A stretch of DNA of 64,000 nt from an uncultured Muribaculaceae bacterium. Its GTDB lineage: Bacteria; Bacteroidota; Bacteroidia; Bacteroidales; Muribaculaceae. This document shows, piece by piece, positions 42,391 through 50,166 of the stretch. The first letter of the stretch is position 1. Each line of letters starts with the position of its first letter. The translations under genes and the position numbers were made by a program. A model generated the notes under the pieces. The model did not search any database. It was not told where the DNA came from and saw only the letters and a program-made list of their open reading frames with translations. The stretch spans positions 132,860 through 196,859 of the forward strand of contig CAJUIW010000002.1 in assembly GCA_910586895.1 (NCBI GenBank), written 5' to 3'.

Positions 42391-44093
42391 TACTGAAAGC
42401 TCTGTACGATTATTATTACCGTATCGGTAATCTGCCTCCTTATGGAGCTGAATTGAAGGAGATAGAGTTCGTTATTGTCATTGATGCCGGCGGACACTTC
42501 AAGCGGTTCGAGTCAAAACGCATTGATAAGAAGAGATGCGCTTCATTTATCGTTCCGAAAGGGGTTGGGCGTACAAGTGCCCCTAAGGCGAATGTTCTGT
42601 GGGATAATGGCAAATATGTACTCGGGCTGGAGGACGCACATCAGGAGTGTAACCGTCTGTTCATTGATATGATCAGCCGTGTGGCCTCTGATAATCCTGA
42701 CGATACATCAATACAGGCCCTCAAGTCCTTCTATGAGCGCCCTAAGGATGTGATGCTTGATGAAATGTCGCGCGACCCTCTCTTTGAGGTAGTCAAGGAG
42801 AATCTGGCATCCAATTTCTCATTTCAGTTGGAAGGCGACGGAGAGCTGATAGCTGAAAAACTGTACCTGTGCAGGGAGCCATATGATGATGACTGTGACG
42901 ATGTGCGTGAGGGTGTATGCCTGATTACAGGTGAACACAGTCAATTGGTGCGCACTACATCAGCCACCCCCGTTCCCGGCAATTCTCCTATGGCCGCACT
43001 TGTAGGGATTCAGGTAAATTCGGGATATGACTCGTATGGAAAGACACAGGCATATAATGCGCCTATATCGAAGAAAGCCGAATTTGCCTATACTACAGCT
43101 TTGAAGGCTATGCTCGGGAAAGATTCCGGCAACAAGATAAAGATCGGTGACCGTGTATTTCTTTTCTGGGGCTCTAATAATACCGAAGTGTCCAAGAGTG
43201 TTGAGGCGTCATTTCTGGACTATATTAACATGGACCTTGATAAAAAGGATGACCCGAACGAGAAGCTCGGCAAGATGGAGAAGTTGATGCGGAGCATCTG
43301 GTCGGGACAGATCCAGACCACGCTTGATGACCGCTTTTATATTCTTGGACTTGCTCCGAACACCGGCCGTATTGCCGTAGTGTCATGGGATGACATCACT
43401 CTCAAGGAATTTGCTTGCAAGATATTGCAGCATTTTGATGATATGAAGATTGCCGACAGTCGTCGGCCGGACAAACGCCGTCCTTATAGCGGAATATATT
43501 CAATGCTATCGGCCATAACGTTGAGTGGAAAGCCGTCAGATGTGCCGCCACCTCTTGTTGAGGGCACTCTCAAGGCCATCACTACCGGAGCGCACTATCC
43601 GTTCGCGCTGTACACTTCGGCTCTTGAACGTATCAGGGCTGATGTGAAGATGCCGATATCGCCTTGCCGTGCAGGAATACTGAAGGCATATATCAACCGA
43701 GTTACAAGATTAAAAAATAATATAAAACCATTGCAACCTATGTTAGACATGACTAATGACAACCCCGGATATCTCTGCGGACGTCTTGCAGCAGTACTGG
43801 AGCATATCCAGAGTAATACAAACGGAGGTGATACAATCCGTACCACATACCTTACGGCGGCATCTGCTACTCCTGCCAATGTATTTCCCTCCATGCTCAC
43901 ACTTTCGATACATCACTCGGAGAAGCTGACGGCCAGCAGTTGCGTGTTTTTTGAGAAACTCAAGCAGGAAATTGTCACCATGCTTCCGGCTTCCGGCTTT
44001 CCGGCAAGGCTTGACCTGATTGATCAGGGGCGCTTCTTCGTGGGATACTATCATCAGAAATATGCCCTGTTTAATAATACGAAATCAGAATAA
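42387..44093 (+). CDS. cas8c: Cas8c (Csd1), large Cascade subunit
   Basis: This 568-residue protein matches the Csd1 family, the type I-C large subunit that recognises the PAM and unwinds target DNA. Characteristic parts are MILKALYDYYYR at the start, FYILGLAPNTGRIAVVSWDD (~325) and SMLSAITLSGKPSDVPPPLV (~375). It is diagnostic for subtype I-C. Many I-C systems also make a small subunit (Cas11c) from an internal start in this gene; I cannot identify that start with confidence. Confidence 0.94.
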   Translation: MILKALYDYYYRIGNLPPYGAELKEIEFVIVIDAGGHFKRFESKRIDKKRCASFIVPKGVGRTSAPKANVLWDNGKYVLGLEDAHQECNRLFIDMISRVASDNPDDTSIQALKSFYERPKDVMLDEMSRDPLFEVVKENLASNFSFQLEGDGELIAEKLYLCREPYDDDCDDVREGVCLITGEHSQLVRTTSATPVPGNSPMAALVGIQVNSGYDSYGKTQAYNAPISKKAEFAYTTALKAMLGKDSGNKIKIGDRVFLFWGSNNTEVSKSVEASFLDYINMDLDKKDDPNEKLGKMEKLMRSIWSGQIQTTLDDRFYILGLAPNTGRIAVVSWDDITLKEFACKILQHFDDMKIADSRRPDKRRPYSGIYSMLSAITLSGKPSDVPPPLVEGTLKAITTGAHYPFALYTSALERIRADVKMPISPCRAGILKAYINRVTRLKNNIKPLQPMLDMTNDNPGYLCGRLAAVLEHIQSNTNGGDTIRTTYLTAASATPANVFPSMLTLSIHHSEKLTASSCVFFEKLKQEIVTMLPASGFPARLDLIDQGRFFVGYYHQKYALFNNTKSE

Positions 44094-44128
44094 TACTCGG
44101 TAAATAACATAAAGACAATAATATAGAT

Positions 44129-44977
44129 ATGGAAACAATTAAAAATCGTATTGACTTTGTATATATCTTTGATGTGCAGGACGGTAACCCTAATGGCGAT
44201 CCCGACGCCGGCAACTTGCCACGTGTTGATGCCGAAACCGGCCTCGGCCTTGTAACAGATGTATGTCTTAAGCGCAAGGTACGCAACTATGTCGATTTGG
44301 CAAAAGCAGGCATACCCGGTTATGATATATTCATACAGGAAGCTGCTGTGCTTGACAACCGAGTGGAGGAGATATACGCTACTGACGCCGTAAAGAAGGT
44401 GAAAGAAAAGGACAAGCGAAAGATGACTGCGAAGACAGCTCTGTGTGAGAAGTATTATGATATCCGTTCGTTTGGTGCCGTTATCGCTACAAAGGATAAG
44501 CAGGGTCAGGTACGAGGCCCGATACAGCTCACATTCGCACGTTCGGTTGATCCGGTATTCAGCCATACGCATACCATTACACGTATGGCTGTTACCAAGG
44601 CTGGTAAAGATAAAGAACGTGATTTTGGGCGGAAGTCGACCGTGCCCTACGGACTGTATGTGGCACACGGATTTATTTCGGCTAATTTAGCCAAGCAGAC
44701 CGGATTTTCTGACGAGGACCTGACCCTGTTCTGGAGTGCTTTGGAGAATATGTTTGATAATGACCGTTCGGCTGCACGCGGACTTATGTCAGCACGCGGG
44801 TTGATTGTCTTTGAACACTCATCGGAATTGGGTAATGCTCCGGCCAACAAGCTTTTTGACCGGGTTAAAGTGGTCAGGAAAGAGGATGTGGTCACACCAC
44901 GTGGTATTGATGACTATTCGATTACGGTTGATGAGGAGGATATGCCTTCAGGCGTGAGCTGCAACCGTGTGTTCTGA
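44129..44977 (+). CDS. cas7c: Cas7 (type I-C, Csd2), Cascade backbone
   Basis: This 282-residue RAMP protein polymerises along the crRNA spacer. It starts with IKNRIDFVYIFDVQDGNPNG and DPDAGNLPRVDAETGLGLVT, the hallmark of Csd2. It lies 35 bases after cas8c and 18 before cas4, with no terminator between. The length is normal. Confidence 0.95.
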   Translation: METIKNRIDFVYIFDVQDGNPNGDPDAGNLPRVDAETGLGLVTDVCLKRKVRNYVDLAKAGIPGYDIFIQEAAVLDNRVEEIYATDAVKKVKEKDKRKMTAKTALCEKYYDIRSFGAVIATKDKQGQVRGPIQLTFARSVDPVFSHTHTITRMAVTKAGKDKERDFGRKSTVPYGLYVAHGFISANLAKQTGFSDEDLTLFWSALENMFDNDRSAARGLMSARGLIVFEHSSELGNAPANKLFDRVKVVRKEDVVTPRGIDDYSITVDEEDMPSGVSCNRVF

Positions 44978-44995
44978 CGGGCTTGCTGGACGCTA

Positions 44996-45682
44996 ATGAA
45001 CGTCAGAAGTTCATACTCTGATGATGAAATGCTGTCGCTGTCGGGGATTCAGCACTTTATGTTCTGCCCCCGGCAGTGGGCATTGATTCATATTGAACAG
45101 TTGTGGGCTGAGAATCTGCTCACAACGGAGGGCGCATTGCTCCATGAAAATGTTGACAATCCGTTTATGCGTGAGACCAATGGCTCTGATATCATAACCT
45201 TAAGGGGTGTGCGTCTGGCGTCGTCGCGGCTTGGCCTGACCGGAATAGCCGATGCGGTGGAACTTCATCCCTATCCCGGAGTTGACTGTTCAAAGAAGGA
45301 GTTGCTTCGGAGCCGGCAGTTTACCGCTCTTCCGGTGGAGTATAAGCGAGGCCGCCGTAAGGTGAATGATTGCGACCGTATGCAGCTGGTTGCTCAATCC
45401 ATGATTCTGGAGGAGATTCTGGGTATTGACATCAGCGAAGGCGCAATTTTTTATTGGGAGGAGCGTCATAGGGAATATCTTGATATTTCAGATGCCTTAA
45501 GAGCCGATGTAGAAGATATCGTAGGACGCATGCATGATATAGCACTATCTGGAGTTACCCCACCCGGGAAGAAAACCCCGGCATGCAGGTCCTGTTCGTT
45601 GGCCGATCTCTGTATCCCATCTATCTGCGGTAAAAATGTAAAACACTACCTGTTATCCCGATTTGATGAAGAGGATTCTTAA
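44996..45682 (+). CDS. cas4: Cas4 exonuclease (spacer processing)
   Basis: This 228-residue RecB-like nuclease with an iron-sulphur cluster trims prespacers and helps select a correct PAM. The first cluster cysteine is in HFMFCPRQWALI (Cys24). The other three are in the C-terminal CRSCSLADLC segment. Between them are the nuclease residues, including LPVEYKRGRRK with the PD-(D/E)XK-type Glu-x-Lys. It overlaps cas1 by 17 bases. Confidence 0.94.
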   Translation: MNVRSSYSDDEMLSLSGIQHFMFCPRQWALIHIEQLWAENLLTTEGALLHENVDNPFMRETNGSDIITLRGVRLASSRLGLTGIADAVELHPYPGVDCSKKELLRSRQFTALPVEYKRGRRKVNDCDRMQLVAQSMILEEILGIDISEGAIFYWEERHREYLDISDALRADVEDIVGRMHDIALSGVTPPGKKTPACRSCSLADLCIPSICGKNVKHYLLSRFDEEDS

Positions 45683-46706
45683 TACACTGTATGTCACTAC
45701 TCCTGATGCCTATCTGAGTAAGGACGGGACCAATATCGTGGTTTCGGTCAAGGGGCAGGAAATATTCCGGATTCCGGCGCAGAACATTGAGGCGATATGC
45801 ACGTTTGGCTATCAGGGTGCAAGTCCCGGAGTGATGAAGCTGTGCGCCGATAAAAAGATTGGGCTTTCATTCTTCACGCCCCAAGGTCGTTTCATTGCCC
45901 GCGTACAGGGGCCGGTGTGCGGTAATGTGCTGTTACGTACGCGTCAATATAGCCGTTTTCAGCATCAGGACGTATCGTTGCATCTGTCATCCATAGCAGT
46001 CACCGGAAAAATCTATAACAGCAGGGTACTACTCCGGCGATTTATACGTGACTATCCTGACCGCAGTGGCGCCGCCTATGTGGAGCAGTGTGCTGAGAAG
46101 CTACGCCGCTGTTATCGGTTGGCTCAGGTGGCGGATTCTATTGAGACACTGCGTGGTATAGAGGGAGAGGCCGCTTCGGTATATTTCAGCGCTTTCCCCA
46201 ATCTGATCTTGAATAATGACAGATGTTTCATTTTTGCCGGACGTAATAAACGGCCACCTACGGATATAGTGAATGCCATGCTGTCCTTCGGCTATTCATT
46301 GCTTGCCGCCGACTGCGCCTCAGCTCTGGAGAGCGTCGGGCTCGATCCGGCAGTAGGATTCATGCATACGTTGCGTCCCGGACGTAATTCGCTCGCACTT
46401 GACCTTATGGAGGAGTTGCGGGCGTATATTGTGGATAGGCTTGTACTGTCCATGATAAATATGCGGCAGGTATCTTCATCAGATTTTCTTGTGCATGATG
46501 ATGACTGTAGGATATCCGTTGAATTTACCGACAAAGGGCGTAAAGCATTTCTTACCGCATGGCAGAATAAGAAGAAAACGGAGATAGTACATCCGTTTTT
46601 GAATGAAAAAATCTCGCTTGGATTGCTGCCCTACGTGCAGGCTATGCTTCTTGCAAGATATCTACGGCAGGATTTAGATGATTATCCGGTATTTATAGCA
46701 AAATAA
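45666..46706 (+). CDS. cas1: Cas1 integrase (type I-C)
   Basis: This 346-residue protein forms, with Cas2, the complex that inserts new spacers at the leader end. It begins MKRILNTLYVTTPDAYLSKD. It contains EGEAASVYFSAF with the catalytic Glu, HTLRPGRNSLALDLMEE with the catalytic His, and the Asp of that helix. The ATG at 45666 is preferred to a TTG one codon earlier. It overlaps cas4 by 17 bases and is two bases from cas2. Confidence 0.96.
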   Translation: MKRILNTLYVTTPDAYLSKDGTNIVVSVKGQEIFRIPAQNIEAICTFGYQGASPGVMKLCADKKIGLSFFTPQGRFIARVQGPVCGNVLLRTRQYSRFQHQDVSLHLSSIAVTGKIYNSRVLLRRFIRDYPDRSGAAYVEQCAEKLRRCYRLAQVADSIETLRGIEGEAASVYFSAFPNLILNNDRCFIFAGRNKRPPTDIVNAMLSFGYSLLAADCASALESVGLDPAVGFMHTLRPGRNSLALDLMEELRAYIVDRLVLSMINMRQVSSSDFLVHDDDCRISVEFTDKGRKAFLTAWQNKKKTEIVHPFLNEKISLGLLPYVQAMLLARYLRQDLDDYPVFIAK

Positions 46707-46708
46707 AG

Positions 46709-46999
46709 ATGTATATTTTAGTGACCTATGACGTGGAGACTAAGAGCGCCGATGGAAGCCGGCGTCTTAGCAAAGTGGCCAAATGCTGTCGGAATTATGG
46801 ACAGAGGGTGCAGAATTCGGTATTTGAATGTTCTTTGTCAGGAGCAGAGCTGGCCATGCTGCGTGCTCAGCTGAAGTCAATCATAAATCCCAAAACAGAT
46901 TCAATCCGCATATATCATTTTGGAAAGAATTATCATTCAAAGATAGAGCATATTGGAGTGGAAACGGCTTTTGACATGGACGCCCCTCTTCTGATATAA
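46709..46999 (+). CDS. cas2: Cas2 (type I-C)
   Basis: This 96-residue ferredoxin-fold protein starts MYILVTYDVETKSADGSRRL and shows NYGQRVQNSVFECSLSGAEL, the standard Cas2 core. It scaffolds the Cas1 dimers during adaptation. It is the last cas gene, followed by a 185-base leader and the array in the same orientation. Confidence 0.96.
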   Translation: MYILVTYDVETKSADGSRRLSKVAKCCRNYGQRVQNSVFECSLSGAELAMLRAQLKSIINPKTDSIRIYHFGKNYHSKIEHIGVETAFDMDAPLLI

Positions 47000-47184
47000 A
47001 TGCATGTATAGAGCTCACGTGCGAACCATAAGTGTGGCATAAAATGCTGTCTGTTCGCACCGGTTGATAATGAGCTGTTTAGATTCGTGGATGTGATTGG
47101 GCTCTTGTGAGAATGGCAATTAATCAATAACTTCGCGGAAATGCATAGGTAATCCATTGATTACCATTAGGCCCTGATAGGGCT
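47000..47184 (+). promoter_or_regulatory. CRISPR leader
   Basis: This 185-base noncoding segment lies between cas2 and the first repeat. It holds GTGCGAAC (47019-47026)/GTTCGCAC (47053-47060), a hairpin GTAATC-CATT-GATTAC around 47151-47166, and GCCCT-GAT-AGGGC (47171-47183) ending one base before repeat 1. These are candidates for integration or transcription signals. Confidence 0.7.
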
Positions 47185-47877
47185 GTCGCGCCCCACGCGG
47201 GCGCGTGAATTGAAACAACAGGGAAAATGATACCATCAACGACTATGATGTCGCGCCCCACGCGGGCGCGTGAATTGAAACACTCTGCCCGTGACGCTTG
47301 CCTCGGCATTGCTTGGTCGCGCCCCACGCGGGCGCGTGAATTGAAACATCCAACCATTGAAGAAACGCTTGTTGGTATGCGTCGCGCCCCACGCGGGCGC
47401 GTGAATTGAAACCAATCGCGAATCTTAGGTAGATTTTCAGCGCGAGTCGCGCCCCACGCGGGCGCGTGAATTGAAACGAATACAAAACCATTAGAAGACT
47501 GGTAACCTTTAGTCGCGCCCCACGCGGGCGCGTGAGTTGAAACTTTGTGCAGCTCATAAAAGGCCTGAACGTCGTTGAGTCGCGCCCCACGCGGGCGCGT
47601 GAGTTGAAACCAATGAAGTAGTCCAACTTAGGAAAGAGCGTGAGTCGCGCCCCACGCGGGCGCGTGAATTGAAACCAATCCATTCCGTTTATGTGAGAAA
47701 CCGTCACGAGTGTCGCGCCCCATGCGGGCGCGTGAATTGAAACACTTGATGCATAACCGGAGCAGTCATAGGAGCCAGTCGCGCCCCACGCGGGCGCGTG
47801 AATTGAAACGAGTTGGAGGAGTGGTTTTTCGCATTCGCATTGCGATGTGTCATACATATATGTATGTGAGTTGAAAC
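47185..47877 (+). CRISPR. Type I-C CRISPR array, 10 canonical repeats plus a degenerate last repeat
   Basis: The 32-bp repeats begin GTCGCGCCCC and end GTGAATTGAAAC, with a stem CGCGCCC/GGGCGCG. Repeat starts are 47185, 47250, 47316, 47381, 47446, 47512, 47579, 47644, 47712 and 47778. Spacers are 33-36 bases. The ATTGAAAC end gives the usual I-C crRNA 5' handle, so transcription runs left to right from the cas2-side leader. Repeats 6 and 7 have GTGAGTTGAAAC, and repeat 9 has CAT for CAC in the loop. The last unit (47849-47877) is degenerate. A small array size suggests modest acquisition or turnover. Confidence 0.98.
47849..47877 (+). repeat. Degenerate terminal CRISPR repeat with replaced stem
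   Basis: It keeps GTC at the left and GTGAGTTGAAAC at the right, but the central part is replaced by the perfect 16-base palindrome CATACATATATGTATG (47851-47866). It is three bases shorter than the normal repeat. Confidence 0.85.
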
Positions 47878-48004
47878 GCATTAGTATTGGATGCGGTGTT
47901 ATTCGTATTCCTTGCATATTTCTGGGTGTTTTCCCTCGTCTTTTATGGGGGAAGAAGGTGCGTTTTTTTCGATGAGGTGGATGGTGTGAGTGGTGATGTT
48001 TTGC

Positions 48005-48012
48005 TATATTTG
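48005..48012 (+). promoter_or_regulatory. -7 box TATATTTG
   Basis: TATATTTG lies 91 bases before the lipoprotein ATG. The gap 47878-48004 after the array contains nothing else recognised. Confidence 0.45.
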
Positions 48013-48103
48013 CGACTGGATGCCTAACGGTTATATCATCGTATTATGTGAGGTGTGTATAATCAGTAGAGTGTCAGCGTATTAATTGTTAAATTAAATA
48101 ACC

Positions 48104-48700
48104 ATGAAAATGCCTGTAGGAAAGGTGGCTTTGGCTGCCATTGTTGTTTTGTTTCTATCGTCGTGCGGAGCTAAGGAGTCAGATAGCGCAGAGGAAAGCG
48201 CATTGGAAGTGGCTAAGGTAGACAGTCCTGCTGTCACGATTCCAGTTGATAGTGTAGGTAAGGTTGATGCGTCCAATGCGGCACCGGCACCGGAGAAAAA
48301 GCCTGCTAATAAGCCTCTGACACAGTTTATGCTCGTAAGAGTTGTTGATGAAACCGGCACTCCGTCGATTCGGGATGCTGAGGATTTGAAAGTGCGTCTT
48401 ACGTCAATGGGCTTTACAGTGAAGGTCGATGGCCCGAACCTTACGGCTACACGTGAGGGGGCCAATGGTGGAGTAACATCGGTCAAGGTATATTACCCGC
48501 AGTTTGATACCGAGGTCAACAGAATCACCATTGATTTTGCTGATGAAGAGGAAAAGGCAGGATTTGTCAAAACCTTACATGGCACTGGGTGGAAGCAGAA
48601 CGGAACAGAATACATCCACCCGCGGAGTATGTCGGGTGAGAACGTGGTTCATGCATCGGTACGAGGCAATACCGCCACGCTATACGAGGATTTCGATTAG
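48104..48700 (+). CDS. Lipoprotein of unknown function
   Basis: This 198-residue protein has a lipoprotein signal: ALAAIVVLFLSSCGAK, with the lipobox cysteine at about residue 21. An Ala/Pro/Glu-rich linker (~25-70) leads to a folded domain (~72-198; TQFMLVRVVDETGTPSIRD, VTSVKVYYPQFDTEVNRITI). I do not recognise the domain. It should sit on the periplasmic face of a membrane. It converges with the next gene, and the two stops overlap by four bases. Confidence 0.7.
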   Translation: MKMPVGKVALAAIVVLFLSSCGAKESDSAEESALEVAKVDSPAVTIPVDSVGKVDASNAAPAPEKKPANKPLTQFMLVRVVDETGTPSIRDAEDLKVRLTSMGFTVKVDGPNLTATREGANGGVTSVKVYYPQFDTEVNRITIDFADEEEKAGFVKTLHGTGWKQNGTEYIHPRSMSGENVVHASVRGNTATLYEDFD

Positions 48701-49257
48701 TTGAGGGGCACCATGTGGTAGCCGAGCGTTTTGAGCTGTACGGCCATACCTGCCAGATAGAGCTGGTGGAGTGCTGCTATATAGCATCCCATGGCGGCAG
48801 GGGTGCCGGGCTCGACATGTTCATGACAGAGCATATTGTAAACGCGTGACGCGCATTCGCCGGCAAGTGCGCTGAGTTTCTCCGCATCTTTATCTTTGAG
48901 GCCGATTACATCTTCGATTACGGCATCGTCAAGATTGTCGTATCCGCGCAGCTCGCGGATATGCAAGTAGATGTTCTCCATGGCTGAATAGCGTGCCCAG
49001 TCGGTATCCCAGTATTGGGCCATGGCCATACCGATGAACATCATCCATCCGAGCGATACCGTAGGATAGTTCTGGAATTCGCGGGCTCCATCGGGCATGT
49101 ATGCGCGTGCTATCACAGGCCACAGCTCCTCTACGTCGGGGCATTCGGGAAGATGGCTGTCCACGGCTCCTTCGGTCTGGAGATAGCTAAAGAGGTCGGC
49201 GTGTACTTTCTCTTCAAACAGTGCTGCTATATCGTGTTCGGATGCGGTATTGTTCAT
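48697..49257 (-). CDS. Unknown helical protein downstream of purN
   Basis: This 186-residue soluble, mostly helical protein has blocks EKVHADLFSYLQTEG, VSLGWMMFIGMAMAQYWDTD and CYIAALHQLYLAGMAVQLKT. It has no signal peptide. I do not recognise a function. It starts 38 bases after purN on the same strand and is probably co-transcribed. Confidence 0.6.
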   Translation of the reverse strand: MNNTASEHDIAALFEEKVHADLFSYLQTEGAVDSHLPECPDVEELWPVIARAYMPDGAREFQNYPTVSLGWMMFIGMAMAQYWDTDWARYSAMENIYLHIRELRGYDNLDDAVIEDVIGLKDKDAEKLSALAGECASRVYNMLCHEHVEPGTPAAMGCYIAALHQLYLAGMAVQLKTLGYHMVPLN

Positions 49258-49295
49258 TTGTCTGATATTTTATAGGGTTGTCTAATAACAACATT

Positions 49296-49883
49296 TCAGA
49301 TGCCCCAAAGTTGGTGGACTACCTGCGGGAAATGCTCGCGTTCAAGTGCGTGTATCTTAGCCTCCACCGTGTCGGCGGTGTCGGTATCGGTCACCGGGAC
49401 AGAGGTCTGAAATAGTATCTGTCCGGAGTCATACTCTTCGTTGACATAATGGATGGTTATGCCGGTGATGGTGTCGTGGGCGTCGATTACAGCCTGGTGG
49501 ACATGGCGCCCGTACATGCCGCGTCCGCCGTAGCGAGGCAGCAGCGATGGGTGTATGTTTATGATCCTGTCGGGGTACATACGGAGCAGAAACAGTGGAA
49601 CCATCAGCAGGAAGCCTGCGAGCACTATGGCGTCTATGGCAAATTCCTCCATCAGGGCCTTCATGACAGCCTCATCGTTTATCTGGCTGCGTGTCAGTAT
49701 GCGTACGGGCACGCCCGCTTTTTCCGCCCTGCTGATTACCATGGCATCAGGACGGTTGGTCACCACAAGTGCTATCCGCGGACTATGTATTGAGTCCATG
49801 GTGTTGAAGTAGCGTATGAGGTTTTCGGCATTCGAGCCTGACCCGGATGCGAATACCGCAATATTTCTGACTGTTGTTGACAC
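49296..49883 (-). CDS. purN: Phosphoribosylglycinamide formyltransferase
   Basis: This 195-residue enzyme transfers a formyl group from 10-formyl-THF to GAR in purine synthesis. It starts NIAVFASGSGSNAENLIRYF. It has AGFLLMVPLFLLRMYPDRII, the catalytic NIHPSLLPRYGGRGMYG, and ITIHYVNEEYDSGQI. The start is a GTG at 49883: it has a good AGGAG-like ribosome site (GGAG) seven bases upstream. The longer frame from a TTG at 49919 would begin inside the promoter box, so it is rejected. Confidence 0.92.
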   Translation of the reverse strand: MSTTVRNIAVFASGSGSNAENLIRYFNTMDSIHSPRIALVVTNRPDAMVISRAEKAGVPVRILTRSQINDEAVMKALMEEFAIDAIVLAGFLLMVPLFLLRMYPDRIINIHPSLLPRYGGRGMYGRHVHQAVIDAHDTITGITIHYVNEEYDSGQILFQTSVPVTDTDTADTVEAKIHALEREHFPQVVHQLWGI

Positions 49884-49916
49884 GCGATCTCCTGATATTG
49901 TTATGAATTTATGGTG

Positions 49917-49949
49917 CAAAAATACGATTAAGTAGAGCGTAAATGCAAA
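49917..49949 (-). promoter_or_regulatory. purN promoter with overlapping palindrome
   Basis: On the minus strand, TTTG (49949-49946), 21 bases, TATTTTTG (49924-49917). A palindrome TGCAAAT-TT-ATTTGCA (49944-49959) covers the -33 element and may be an operator. Confidence 0.55.
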
Positions 49950-49987
49950 TTTATTTGCAATTTTACCGGGCGTGAGTATTTCAGCCG

Positions 49988-50101
49988 TTGACAGAATCTG
50001 TAAATTCGCAGTTATCGCTGTTTATTGCTATGGTAGCGATATTGTCAGCTGTAGGGTGCGCCTCAATGTCGGAAAGAGGTATGTCGATGAGAAGCTGCTG
50101 A
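49988..50101 (+). CDS. Possible 37-residue lipoprotein-like small ORF
   Basis: A TTG-started frame reads TESVNSQLSLFIAMVAILSA followed by VGCASMSERG. This is a hydrophobic stretch with a lipobox-like cysteine. It sits in the otherwise empty gap between purN and the phosphatase terminator. No promoter box or strong ribosome site supports it, so it is only a candidate. Confidence 0.2.
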   Translation: MTESVNSQLSLFIAMVAILSAVGCASMSERGMSMRSC

Positions 50102-50143
50102 AATAAAAACAGCGAACGCCCGCCGCGTAAAGCCGGCAGGCGT
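50101..50143 (-). terminator. Intrinsic terminator of the alkaline phosphatase gene
   Basis: ACGCC-C-GCCG (50116-50125) pairs with CGGC-A-GGCGT (50134-50143) with one mismatch. The A-rich tract 50101-50109 provides the U-run on the minus strand. Confidence 0.75.
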
Positions 50144-50166
50144 CCTTCAGTGTATGTATTGAATGG

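Noticed and set aside
47243..47917. A 224-codon open frame on the minus strand with repeated FNSRARVGRD and SIHAPAWGA segments
   Set aside because: It is the translation of the CRISPR repeats themselves, a known annotation artefact.
49884..49919. TTG start giving purN 12 extra residues
   Set aside because: The TTG lies inside the TATTTTTG promoter box, and the GTG at 49883 has a good ribosome site and the family N-terminus.
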